From: Pseudalgibacter ostreae | Lineage (GTDB): Bacteria; Bacteroidota; Bacteroidia; Flavobacteriales; Flavobacteriaceae | DNA length: 64,000 nt | Reading direction: 5' to 3' | NCBI RefSeq assembly: GCF_042427585.1 | Contig: NZ_JBHMFC010000006.1 | Coordinates: 1-64,000, forward strand | Shown here: piece by piece, positions 7,759 through 15,726 of the stretch | Layout: each line of letters begins with the position of its first letter | Position numbering within the stretch: the stretch's first letter is position 1 | Position numbers and translations under genes: made by a program | Notes under the pieces: model-generated | Seen by the model: the letters and a program-made list of their open reading frames with translations, nothing else | Databases searched by the model: none | What the model was told of the DNA's origin: nothing

Positions 7759-8418
7759 ATGTACGCAATTGTAGAGATAGCAGGGCAACAATTTAAAGTT
7801 GTTAAAGATCAAAAGGTTTTTGTTAACCGTTTACAAACAGAAGAAGGAGAGCAAATTGCTTTCGATAATGTACTTCTAATTGAAGATGGTGATGCAATAA
7901 CTGTTGGCGCCCCAGCTATAGACGGTGCTCAAGTAGGAGCTAAAGTCTTAAAGCACCTTAAAGGTGATAAAGTTATCGTTTTCAAAAAGAAAAGACGTAA
8001 AGGATACCGTGTTAAAAATGGTCACCGTCAATCTTTAACTGAAATCGTTATTGAAAGTATTGCTGCCTCGGGAGCTAAAAAAGCTACCCCAGCAAAAGCA
8101 GAGCCTAAAGCTGCTGCTCCAAAAGCAGAAGCCAAACCAGCCGCTAAAAAAGCAAAAGGAAAAGCTGATGATTTGAAAAAAATCGAAGGTGCAGGACCTA
8201 AAGCTGCTGAAGCACTAGTAAATGCAGGTTTAGATACTTTTGAAAAAGTTTCTAAAGCAACGCCAGAAGCCCTAAGTACCATTCTAAATGAAGCGAGTTC
8301 AAGGCTTGCTCATATCGTTACGGATACTTGGCCAAAGCAAGCTAAATTAGCTGCAGCTGGTAAATGGGATGAGTTAAAAGAATTACAAGACAAATTAGAC
8401 GGCGGTATTGAAAAGTAA
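7759..8418 (+). CDS. rplU: 50S ribosomal protein L21 with C-terminal helix-hairpin-helix-like extension
   Basis: The first 103 residues are a standard bL21 (MYAIVEIAGQQFKVVKDQ... and FKKKRRKGYRVKNGHRQ). A further 115 residues follow: an Ala/Lys/Pro-rich linker (about 108-135) and a compact domain beginning DDLKKIEGAGPKAAEALVN with helix-hairpin-helix character. L21 in most bacteria ends near residue 103, so this protein is double length; similar extensions occur in other Bacteroidota. It is transcribed with rpmA. Confidence 0.95.
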   Translation: MYAIVEIAGQQFKVVKDQKVFVNRLQTEEGEQIAFDNVLLIEDGDAITVGAPAIDGAQVGAKVLKHLKGDKVIVFKKKRRKGYRVKNGHRQSLTEIVIESIAASGAKKATPAKAEPKAAAPKAEAKPAAKKAKGKADDLKKIEGAGPKAAEALVNAGLDTFEKVSKATPEALSTILNEASSRLAHIVTDTWPKQAKLAAAGKWDELKELQDKLDGGIEK

Positions 8419-8460
8419 TTTTCAATATAGCTAAATATTAACACATAAAAACTTAAAACA

Positions 8461-8721
8461 ATGGCTCATAAAAAAGGAGTAGGTAGTTCTAAGAACGGTA
8501 GAGAATCAGAATCAAAACGCTTAGGTGTTAAGATATTTGGTGGACAAGCTGCTATTGCAGGAAACATTATCGTAAGACAAAGAGGAAACACACACCATCC
8601 AGGTGAGAATGTGTATTCTTCAAAAGACCATACATTGCACGCATATGTTGATGGCGTTGTGAAATTCACAAAGAAAAAAGATAATAAATCTTATGTTTCT
8701 ATAGAGCCTTTTGAGGCTTAA
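8461..8721 (+). CDS. rpmA: 50S ribosomal protein L27
   Basis: The 86-residue protein has the bL27 signature MAHKKGVGSSKNGRESESKR and IIVRQRGNTHHPGENV. Its N-terminus starts directly with AHKKG, so it lacks the cleavable extension found in Firmicutes. It lies 42 bases after rplU and is followed by a strong terminator. Confidence 0.97.
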   Translation: MAHKKGVGSSKNGRESESKRLGVKIFGGQAAIAGNIIVRQRGNTHHPGENVYSSKDHTLHAYVDGVVKFTKKKDNKSYVSIEPFEA

Positions 8722-8761
8722 GAAGTATGTCTTAAAATTTAACCTAAGCTTAAGCAAAGGT

Positions 8762-8796
8762 AAAAAGCTCTTTTTGGAAACAAAAAGAGCTTTTTT
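8762..8796 (+). terminator. Terminator after rpmA
   Basis: AAAAAGCTCTTTTTG pairs perfectly with CAAAAAGAGCTTTTT around a GAAA tetraloop and is followed by T. Confidence 0.92.
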
Positions 8797-8847
8797 ATTG
8801 GATACAAAACGGTTGTCTTAAGTTGTAAGTTGTGAAGGAGCCTGGCC

Positions 8848-10119
8848 TTAAAGCCCTCCAATGGTGAGTAGTTCCTCCCATTGCGTGGTATACCTAGGGC
8901 TGCGATGTTCTTTTATCAGGGCCCATTGTTTTTCTCGATTCCCCACTGTGGCGAGTTTTACCTTATTTTTTCCAAATTTATCATTTAAGGTATCAATAGC
9001 ATCCGTGAGCTTTTTGCTCTCAATCTTACTGGGTTGTTCAAATAAATTTAATTGAATTTGGTGTTCTGGTACTAAATGAAAGAGGTTTACGCCAACTTTT
9101 TTATAACGGTAGCCGTCTTTATATATTTTTTTTAAACCTATTAATGCTTGTTGGGTTAATTTGATGGTGCTATTTGTTGGGCTATCTAAAGTTATAATGA
9201 TTTTATTTCGATATTGTTTATCACCATCATTATGGTAATTAGTAGTTAAAAAGATTTCCATTTGGGTAGCGGCACTTTTTTGTTGACGTAACAAATCGGC
9301 GACTTCAGCAACATAATAACTACAGGCTTCTTCAACTAAACCATAATCGTCAAGTTTCTTTCCAAAAGATTTTGCTGTACCAATCCCTTTTTTGGCATCG
9401 GTTGAGGTTACTATTTCTAAACAAGGAAAATTATTGAGCTCTCTCCAAAGGCGTTCGCCTATCACGGTCATTTCTTTTCTAACCCAAGCAACTTCCATAT
9501 TGGCAAAGTCCCAAGCAGTTTTTTTGCCGGTATTTTCTATGCGTACCGTATGTTTTCTGCCAATGCCCCAAATGTCTTTGATCGTTGAGGTTTGTAGAAG
9601 ATGTTTTCTTTTTTCTTCGGAATCTACAACATACACATTATTGTTTTCTGGAATTTTCTTAGCAAACTTATTAGCCATTTTGGCGAGCGATTTGGTTTTT
9701 GCTACGCCAATACCCACAGGAATGCCGGTGTTTTTAAATATGGTGTCTTTTATTTTATGAGCAATAGTTTCTAATGCTTTTCCTTGGTAAAACGAAAGGT
9801 CTATAAAACTTTCGTCAATACTATACTCTTCTATTAAAGGAGAGAATGTTTTTAAGGTGTCCATTACTCGGCGCGACATGTCACTATAAAGGGTGTAGTT
9901 GGATGAAAAACACACCACATGGTGGTCGTCCAATATTTTTTTGATTTTGAAAACAGGCTGAAACATGGGGATGTCTACTAAAGCCTTTGCTTCTTTGTTT
10001 GCAGCAATAATACAGCCGTCATTATTGCTTAACACCACAACGGGTCGGTTTTGTAAATCGGGTCTAAAAACCTGTTCACAAGAAGCGTAAAAACTATTGC
10101 AGTCTACTAATGCAATCAT
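8848..10119 (-). CDS. umuC: Y-family DNA polymerase V catalytic subunit UmuC
   Basis: The 423-residue translesion polymerase begins MIALVDCNSFYASCEQVF, with the first metal aspartate in the ALVDCNSFYASCE motif and the second acidic pair in YSIDESFIDLS (about 103-113). The helix-hairpin-helix region (IKDIWGIGRKH) and a C-terminal little-finger/DUF4113 region are present. It extends DNA past lesions with error. Its ATG abuts the umuD stop with no gap, so the two are coupled. Confidence 0.95.
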   Translation of the reverse strand: MIALVDCNSFYASCEQVFRPDLQNRPVVVLSNNDGCIIAANKEAKALVDIPMFQPVFKIKKILDDHHVVCFSSNYTLYSDMSRRVMDTLKTFSPLIEEYSIDESFIDLSFYQGKALETIAHKIKDTIFKNTGIPVGIGVAKTKSLAKMANKFAKKIPENNNVYVVDSEEKRKHLLQTSTIKDIWGIGRKHTVRIENTGKKTAWDFANMEVAWVRKEMTVIGERLWRELNNFPCLEIVTSTDAKKGIGTAKSFGKKLDDYGLVEEACSYYVAEVADLLRQQKSAATQMEIFLTTNYHNDGDKQYRNKIIITLDSPTNSTIKLTQQALIGLKKIYKDGYRYKKVGVNLFHLVPEHQIQLNLFEQPSKIESKKLTDAIDTLNDKFGKNKVKLATVGNREKQWALIKEHRSPRYTTQWEELLTIGGL

Positions 10120-10485
10120 TTATAAAACCGATTTTATAATGTATGTAATAACACCCCAGGTTTGAAATGCCGCCGTTTCTTTATCTGATATTCTAATAAT
10201 TTTAAAAGCGTCTTCTTGAACAGCAACAACCAGTTGATGGGTTTTGGGGGTAAGGGACTTGTCGATAATAAGCACGTCATTTTTATGGATGCTGAAATCT
10301 GAAAAAGAATCGTCCGAAACCCGAATATAGAAACTTGCAGATGCATTTTCTACCAGAACATCGTTTAAATCGATTCTGGGTTCGTTGTAATGTGTGGCAG
10401 GGCTAGAGAAACCTGTTTGTGTTGGACGCGCAACTCTGTAGTTTTTGTCCGACTTTTTTATTTTATGTATCTCAGGTGTTTCCAT
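10120..10485 (-). CDS. umuD: UmuD-like protein paired with UmuC, catalytic lysine position altered
   Basis: The 121-residue S24-fold protein aligns without gaps to E. coli UmuD over residues 20-100. The cleavage-site region reads T24-G25-F (E. coli Cys-Gly), the nucleophile serine is kept (Ser60, in SDDSF), but the residue aligned with catalytic Lys97 is isoleucine (FKIIRI, residues 94-99), with a lysine two residues earlier. About 18 residues after this point are missing compared with E. coli. It lies directly before umuC. A second UmuD-like protein with an intact dyad is at 20237-20677. Whether this protein self-cleaves is unclear. Confidence 0.88.
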   Translation of the reverse strand: METPEIHKIKKSDKNYRVARPTQTGFSSPATHYNEPRIDLNDVLVENASASFYIRVSDDSFSDFSIHKNDVLIIDKSLTPKTHQLVVAVQEDAFKIIRISDKETAAFQTWGVITYIIKSVL

Positions 10486-10513
10486 AGCCTTAAAATTACG
10501 TGAAAAACAAAGA

Positions 10514-10538
10514 CTTTATTCATAAAATTTGAATAAAG
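10514..10538. promoter_or_regulatory. 25-bp palindrome upstream of umuDC, candidate SOS-type operator
   Basis: CTTTATTCA (10514-10522) and TGAATAAAG (10530-10538) are perfect 9-base inverted arms around TAAAATT. The site ends 29 bases upstream of the umuD ATG, where a repressor dimer would cover the promoter. It has no T-run and is not terminator-like. Assignment to LexA or another damage regulator is inference. Confidence 0.6.
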
Positions 10539-10658
10539 AATTAACAATCCTAATACAGTACATAATTAAAATTAGATGTGCTTTAACTTAAATATAGTAG
10601 AAGGGTTAGGCATGTTTTTTAAGCGATAAGATTTAAAGCATCTGAGTTTAAAAAGTAG

Positions 10659-11132
10659 TTATGCTTTTAAAATAGCATTCATTATTTTTAAATGGTGTGT
10701 GGTGTGCATTTCTAAGAAAGTTAAGGTTTGGGCTTTTGATAGCATGCCGAAAATATGATGAACAAAAAAGGTGTTTTTGTGTAATGTTTCAATATTTTTT
10801 AGGTGTTCTTTTGCTTCTTGTAATTGCGCGTATAAATCTTTTTCTAAAATCAATTTAGGGGGAGTTACTTCTTCTGGCGCTTTTACTTTGCCACGTGGAA
10901 ACCAACCTAAAATAAAGAAAGTGCTACGCAGTAAATTAAAATTCTTTTTATATGTATTGGGGTCGCTTTTCTCTAAAATAGTGTACACCCGATGTATCAC
11001 TTTCAATGTGTGGTCTATATGCCAGCCTACATTTGCTTTCGATACGTTTGTGTTTATTTCAGCTTTTAAGGGGATGTGTTTTTCTATTTGAGATAAAAGC
11101 CGGGTTAAAACTGCTGTTTTGGTGTTGTCCAT
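10659..11132 (-). CDS. DUF1569 (DinB-like four-helix) protein
   Basis: This 157-residue protein resembles the DUF1569/DinB-YfiT superfamily of helical-bundle proteins with a metal site. Potential ligands are histidines in GWHIDHTLKVIH (about 37-47) and HTTHHLKI (about 143-150), spaced as in that superfamily. Members are often thiol transferases or hydrolases; the substrate here is unknown. It is a single gene with its own flanking spaces. Confidence 0.75.
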   Translation of the reverse strand: MDNTKTAVLTRLLSQIEKHIPLKAEINTNVSKANVGWHIDHTLKVIHRVYTILEKSDPNTYKKNFNLLRSTFFILGWFPRGKVKAPEEVTPPKLILEKDLYAQLQEAKEHLKNIETLHKNTFFVHHIFGMLSKAQTLTFLEMHTTHHLKIMNAILKA

Positions 11133-11398
11133 TTCTAAAATTTAATTTAAAGGTATTGATTAAATGCTTAACTTAGGCTACAACATGGCTAATCGTTCTT
11201 TGTTCTCTTTAAGAGTTCTGGATTTAAAAGCCTTATAGGTGAAAATAAAGTGATTTAGAAAAGTGTCGATTTATAATAGTATATCAGCTATAATGGCGTT
11301 TTATCATACCGAATTAGAAACCAGTTGTCTTGTATTTTCTCTATATCATATCAAAAGTAAATAGATTGTTAATCCTTAAGAAACAAAAATAAGTGCCT

Positions 11399-11671
11399 AT
11401 GCAACCTTTTAGATCAGAAATCAGAAATTCTCCTTCGCAATCCACTATCAAAATTTATTTAACTGATAGCGATTTAGATGAAAAAATAAAAAAACATTTA
11501 GAACATTTCAGTGAAATAGAGTCCATAGAAATTGCGGAAAGTATGGAGCAAAATCGAGGGGACGAAAGCATTACCATTCTATTAAAAAATGATGTGGATA
11601 TCAATAAAGTAAAAGCAGCTATTGATTCTAGTTTATGGTGGTATTTTGAGGAGGATTTGGTTGACGAGTAG
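11399..11671 (+). CDS. Small hypothetical protein, 90 residues
   Basis: No family is recognised. I chose the ATG at 11399; a GTG two codons earlier would extend it. The predicted protein alternates strands and helices (TIKIYLTDS, DEKIKKHLEHF, IESIEIAESM, SITILLKND, INKVKAAIDSSLWWYF), a pattern compatible with a small alpha/beta or ferredoxin-like fold, and ends in an acidic tail. Codon use resembles its neighbours. It converges on the vsr gene with a 7-base gap. Confidence 0.6.
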   Translation: MQPFRSEIRNSPSQSTIKIYLTDSDLDEKIKKHLEHFSEIESIEIAESMEQNRGDESITILLKNDVDINKVKAAIDSSLWWYFEEDLVDE

Positions 11672-11678
11672 ACTTGGC

Positions 11679-12149
11679 TTAAGGGTTTTCGCCCATGTCA
11701 ATAAAAACCATAACATCATTGAGGCAGGTTTTGAGTTCTTTTTTGATTTCATGCTCCCAAAACCGGAAAACGGTATAGCCCAATGTTGCTAATTCTAAAT
11801 TTATTTCCCTGTCACGCTGCATATTGCGTTCAATTTTAGGGGTCCAAAAGTCTCGGTTGGATTTTAGCTGGAGTTTTCGCTCGTCCCAATGATAGCCATG
11901 CCAAAATTCACCATCGATAAAAATGGCTAATTTGTGTTTTTTAATGGAGATATCTGGTTTTCCTGGGAGTTTCTCAGAATGGATCCGATAGCGAATGCCT
12001 TTGGCCCATAAAGCCTTTCTAAACAGCAATTCTGGTTTTGTGTTTTTACTTTTAATACGTCCCATTATTTTTGAGCGCTTTTTAGTGGTATAAAAGCCAG
12101 AAGCCTCATTAAATCTTGGCACTTTTATTTTGGGTTCTTTATATTCCAT
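11679..12149 (-). CDS. vsr: Very short patch repair endonuclease Vsr
   Basis: The 156-residue protein has the Vsr core: TTKKRSKIMGRIKSKNTKPE, the catalytic PD motif in LPGKPDISIKKHKLAIFIDG and FWHGYHW. Vsr nicks next to T:G mismatches that arise from deamination of 5-methylcytosine. I start at ATG 12149 (MEYKEPK); the frame extends 14 codons upstream without family resemblance. The usual partner, a DNA cytosine methyltransferase, is not in the window, so this is an orphan here. Confidence 0.9.
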   Translation of the reverse strand: MEYKEPKIKVPRFNEASGFYTTKKRSKIMGRIKSKNTKPELLFRKALWAKGIRYRIHSEKLPGKPDISIKKHKLAIFIDGEFWHGYHWDERKLQLKSNRDFWTPKIERNMQRDREINLELATLGYTVFRFWEHEIKKELKTCLNDVMVFIDMGENP

Positions 12150-12180
12150 GGTATTAATGTACGGAATTTTTAGAAAAATT

Positions 12181-12212
12181 AAACCCCTCACAGAACGAAC
12201 GGTGAAGGGTTT
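12181..12212 (-). terminator. Terminator after ahcY
   Basis: An 11-base stem with one mismatch (AAACCCCTCAC with GTGAAGGGTTT) is followed on the minus strand by a T-rich tract. It sits 47 bases past the ahcY stop. Confidence 0.7.
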
Positions 12213-12258
12213 GAATATCTAAAAGCGAAATAAATAAACTCTAATAGTTTATTTAAGA

Positions 12259-13575
12259 CTAATAGCGGTAGTATTCTGGCTTATAAGGGCCTTCTACTGC
12301 TACACCAATATAATCGGCTTGGTCTTTACGAAGTTCTGTAAGCTCTACACCAATTTTCGCTAAGTGTAATTGTGCTACTTTTTCATCAAGGTGTTTAGGT
12401 AACATATACACGTCGTTTTTATACTTATCGGTGTTGTTCCATAATTCAATTTGTGCTAAAGTTTGGTTTGTAAACGAGTTGCTCATTACAAAACTAGGAT
12501 GCCCTGTAGCACAACCTAAATTTACTAAACGGCCTTCAGCAAGTACAATAACATCTTTTCCGTTTATGGTGTATTTATCTACTTGTGGTTTGATGGTGTT
12601 TTTGGTATGTCCGTGGTTTTTATTTAACCAAGCCATATCAATTTCATTATCAAAATGTCCAATATTACAAATGATGGTTTTGTCTTTTACAGCCTCAAAA
12701 TGCTCGCTGCGTATAATGTCTTTGTTTCCAGTAGTCGTAATAATAATATCTGCAACTGGCGCAACAGTTTCTAGTTTTTTAACTTCAAAACCATCCATAG
12801 CCGCCTGTAGCGCACAAATAGGGTCGATTTCTGTAACGGTAACAATACTGCCAGCACCTTTAAAAGAAGCTGCAGTTCCTTTGCCTACATCGCCATAACC
12901 ACAAACTACTACGCGTTTTCCTGCAAGCATTAAATCTGTTGCACGGCGTATCGCATCTACAGCACTTTCTTTACAGCCATATTTGTTGTCAAATTTACTT
13001 TTTGTAACACTATCGTTTACATTGATAGCGGGCATGGGGAGTGTTCCTTTTTTAACACGCTCATAAAGTCTGTGAACACCAGTGGTGGTTTCTTCGCTTA
13101 ACCCTTTAATACCTGGAACCAATTCTGGAAAACGATCTAAAACCATATTCGTTAAATCACCACCATCATCAAGAATCATATTAAGGGGTTTTCTGTCTTC
13201 ACCAAAAAATAAGGTTTGCTCGATACACCAATCAAACTCTTCTTCGGTCATGTCTTTCCAGGCATACACGGCAGTTCCTGCATCGGCAATAGCCGCAGCA
13301 GCTTGGTCTTGTGTGGAGAAAATGTTACAAGAGCTCCATGTTACTTCAGCACCTAAAGCTTGTAAGGTTTCAATTAAAACAGCTGTTTGGATCGTCATGT
13401 GTAAACAACCAGCTATTCGTGCTCCTTTTAGTGGTTTTGAGTTTCCGTATTCTTCACGAAGGCTCATCAAGCCAGGCATTTCTGCTTCAGCCAATTCTAT
13501 TTCTTTACGTCCCCAAGCAGCTAATGATATGTCTTTTACTTTATTTGCTATGTAAGGAATTGTTTTTGTGCTCAT
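12259..13575 (-). CDS. ahcY: Adenosylhomocysteinase
   Basis: The 438-residue enzyme hydrolyses S-adenosylhomocysteine to adenosine and homocysteine, relieving inhibition of methyltransferases. Visible signatures are CLHMTIQTAVLIETL near the start, the substrate-binding INVNDSVTKSKFDN, the NAD-binding VVCGYGDVGKGTAAS (Rossmann GxGxxG) and the conserved C-terminus ending KPEYYRY. I start at ATG 13575 (MSTKTIPY), 9 codons inside the longest frame. It is a single unit with a -7 box upstream. Confidence 0.97.
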   Translation of the reverse strand: MSTKTIPYIANKVKDISLAAWGRKEIELAEAEMPGLMSLREEYGNSKPLKGARIAGCLHMTIQTAVLIETLQALGAEVTWSSCNIFSTQDQAAAAIADAGTAVYAWKDMTEEEFDWCIEQTLFFGEDRKPLNMILDDGGDLTNMVLDRFPELVPGIKGLSEETTTGVHRLYERVKKGTLPMPAINVNDSVTKSKFDNKYGCKESAVDAIRRATDLMLAGKRVVVCGYGDVGKGTAASFKGAGSIVTVTEIDPICALQAAMDGFEVKKLETVAPVADIIITTTGNKDIIRSEHFEAVKDKTIICNIGHFDNEIDMAWLNKNHGHTKNTIKPQVDKYTINGKDVIVLAEGRLVNLGCATGHPSFVMSNSFTNQTLAQIELWNNTDKYKNDVYMLPKHLDEKVAQLHLAKIGVELTELRKDQADYIGVAVEGPYKPEYYRY

Positions 13576-13673
13576 AGTGTTTTCTTTTATTTTTAAACTC
13601 AAACATCATTGCAATTAGCGCGTAAAATACTAAATTGCGCTTAGCAATATCGCTTAAGATGCCGTAGGCAGTG

Positions 13674-13681
13674 CAAAGATA
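13674..13681 (-). promoter_or_regulatory. -7 box of ahcY
   Basis: The minus strand reads TATCTTTG, matching TAnnTTTG. The leader to the ATG is about 90 bases and holds a GCAATT/AATTGC inverted repeat (near 13610-13638); no known SAH riboswitch consensus was recognised. Confidence 0.6.
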
Positions 13682-13704
13682 ATCAATAACTTTTAGAATA
13701 TTAA

Positions 13705-14331
13705 ATGCCACTTTATAAAACCATTGTTCCAAATTCACAAACAACTGTTAAAATCTGGAAGATAACGGAATCCTTTGAAGCGCTAATGCAGCCGCTAAGC
13801 TTAAAACCAACAACTTTAGAGCGTGTTTTGAGTATGAAAAGTGAGTGGCACCAGCGCGGGTTTTTAAGTGTTCGCCATTTGTTGGCAGCGTTTGGTTATG
13901 AGGATGCCGATTTGTTTTACGATGTTTATGGTAAGCCACACCTAAAAGATGGTAAGCAAATATCCATTACACATTCTTTTAATTTTTCTGCAGTGATTAT
14001 AAGCGATGCTACTGTTGGGATTGATATTGAAAAACAACGAGATAAAATTGCTGTTATTGCCCATAAATTTATTGATTATGAGTTTGATTACCTGGATGAA
14101 AATGCTACGGATTATATAAAAAAGTTAACCACCATATGGTGTGTAAAAGAATCATTATATAAACTTTTCGCTACACCAGGATTGAGTTTTAAATCCTGCT
14201 TTATGGTTATTCCCTTTGCTAGTAGCGATGTTGAAACTGTGGCTTGGATAGATTATAAAAATGAAAAACACCGCTATAATATTCATTTTCTAGAATTTGA
14301 GGGTTTTACTTGTGCTTACGCAATAAAATAG
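13705..14331 (+). CDS. 4'-phosphopantetheinyl transferase superfamily protein
   Basis: The 208-residue Sfp-type enzyme moves phosphopantetheine from CoA to carrier proteins. The two magnesium-binding motifs are visible: VGIDIEKQRD (about 108-117) and WCVKESLYK (about 147-155), and GKPHLKDGKQISITHS is the typical upstream motif. No polyketide or peptide synthetase is nearby, so it probably serves fatty-acid or other carrier proteins. Its TAG is one base before the GTG start of the next gene, suggesting co-translation. Confidence 0.9.
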   Translation: MPLYKTIVPNSQTTVKIWKITESFEALMQPLSLKPTTLERVLSMKSEWHQRGFLSVRHLLAAFGYEDADLFYDVYGKPHLKDGKQISITHSFNFSAVIISDATVGIDIEKQRDKIAVIAHKFIDYEFDYLDENATDYIKKLTTIWCVKESLYKLFATPGLSFKSCFMVIPFASSDVETVAWIDYKNEKHRYNIHFLEFEGFTCAYAIK

Positions 14332-14332
14332 G

Positions 14333-15067
14333 GTGACAGGACAAATAAACATATACAAGAATATAGTTTCAGACATAGCATCAGGAAAACAGTTGCTGGC
14401 TGTTTTAATTGATCCCGATAAGTTTTTTATCGAAAATGCAAGTCGGTTTATTGGAAAAGTAAACCGTTCGATAGCTACGCATATTTTTGTGGGTGGTAGT
14501 ACGGTAGACGCCCATAAAACAGAAAAACTAGTTGTGGAAATAAAAAAGCATACACCTTTGCCTATCGTACTGTTTCCGGGAGATGTGACCCAAATTACAG
14601 ATAGCGCAGATGCTATTTTATTTTTATCCTTGATTTCTGGACGAAACCCAGACTATTTAATCGATAAGCACGTGCAAGCGGTATCTAGATTAAAACTCAC
14701 CAACCTGGAAGTAATTCCAACTGGATATCTTTTAATTGAAGGGGGGAAGCGAACTGCTGTTGAGTATGTTACCCATACAAAACCAATGGTGAACAGCGCT
14801 ATTCAATTAATCGTAGATACCGCTTCCGCGGGACAATACTTAGGAATGCAGTTGATATATTTGGAGGCAGGAAGTGGTGCCGAAACGCCATTGTCCAACA
14901 GGACTATTGCTCAAGTTAAAAAAGTACTTCACGTTCCCTTAATTGTTGGAGGTGGTATTAGAAATAAAAAAGATTTAGAGAAAGCTTATGGTTCTGGAGC
15001 AGATTTGGTTGTTATAGGAACGGCTTTTGAAGATGATGAGTCTTTTTTTGATGCCTTGCTTGCTTAG
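14333..15067 (+). CDS. Geranylgeranylglyceryl phosphate synthase family protein (GGGPS/PcrB)
   Basis: The 244-residue TIM-barrel protein joins glycerol-1-phosphate to a polyprenyl diphosphate through an ether bond. Motifs include LAVLIDPDK (about 22-30), HIFVGGSTVDAHK, YLEAGSGAETP, VGGGIRNKKD and VIGTAFE, a full phosphate-binding site. The start is GTG at 14333, one base after the preceding stop. Bacteroidota homologues belong to a group related to archaeal ether-lipid enzymes; the final product in bacteria is less clear. Confidence 0.92.
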   Translation: MTGQINIYKNIVSDIASGKQLLAVLIDPDKFFIENASRFIGKVNRSIATHIFVGGSTVDAHKTEKLVVEIKKHTPLPIVLFPGDVTQITDSADAILFLSLISGRNPDYLIDKHVQAVSRLKLTNLEVIPTGYLLIEGGKRTAVEYVTHTKPMVNSAIQLIVDTASAGQYLGMQLIYLEAGSGAETPLSNRTIAQVKKVLHVPLIVGGGIRNKKDLEKAYGSGADLVVIGTAFEDDESFFDALLA

Positions 15068-15141
15068 AAGCCGATAGTACTAATTTACCAAGCCTTGTAA
15101 TATATAATCTTTACTATATTCGCAAACCAAGACAATTTAGC

Positions 15142-15726
15142 ATGGAAGAAAAGTATAAACAACAGCCTTCAAATTGTATAAAAATAGTTTTGTTTGGACC
15201 AGAATCAACAGGAAAAACAACGTTATCAAAAGCATTGGCAAAGCATTACCATTCGGTTTGGGTACCAGAATATGCACGTGAGTACCTTCAAGATAAATGG
15301 AATAAAGAGCGTAAAATTTGCGAACCAAAAGATTTGTTGCCTATTGCCGAAGGACAAATGAAGCTTGAGAACGAATTGGCAAAAGAAACAGATACTGTAT
15401 TGTTCTGCGACACTAATTTATTGGAAACCAAAGTTTATTCCGAAGCGTATTATTTAGGGGAATGTGATCCGATACTTGAAAAATACGCGCTAGAAAACAC
15501 TTACGATTTGTATTTTTTAACTTATATTGACACGCCTTGGAAAGCCGATGATTTACGTGATAAACCAGAACAGAGAGTAGAAATGTTTAAGATGTTTCAG
15601 GACACACTTATAAAGTATGATAAATCTTTTGTGTTGCTTAAAGGCGATAAGAAAGCACGACTTGAAACAGCCATTGGGCATATTGATGAATTGTTAAGAA
15701 AAAGAAGCGAACATGTTATCCGATAA
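15142..15726 (+). CDS. NadR-like ATPase / nicotinamide riboside kinase
   Basis: The 194-residue P-loop protein carries VLFGPESTGKTTLSKALA (Walker A, about 16-33), PEYAREYLQD and a C-terminal DTPWKADDLRDKPEQR segment, matching the kinase half of NadR. It has no adenylyltransferase domain, so a kinase role in nicotinamide riboside salvage is the likely function. It overlaps the next gene by 14 bases. Confidence 0.85.
   Translation: MEEKYKQQPSNCIKIVLFGPESTGKTTLSKALAKHYHSVWVPEYAREYLQDKWNKERKICEPKDLLPIAEGQMKLENELAKETDTVLFCDTNLLETKVYSEAYYLGECDPILEKYALENTYDLYFLTYIDTPWKADDLRDKPEQRVEMFKMFQDTLIKYDKSFVLLKGDKKARLETAIGHIDELLRKRSEHVIR

Noticed and set aside
12431..12898. Plus-strand frame of 155 codons opposite ahcY
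   Set aside because: Shadow of the conserved ahcY coding sequence.
13610..13681. Possible SAH or SAM riboswitch in the ahcY leader
   Set aside because: An inverted repeat is present but no conserved riboswitch sequence could be matched by eye.
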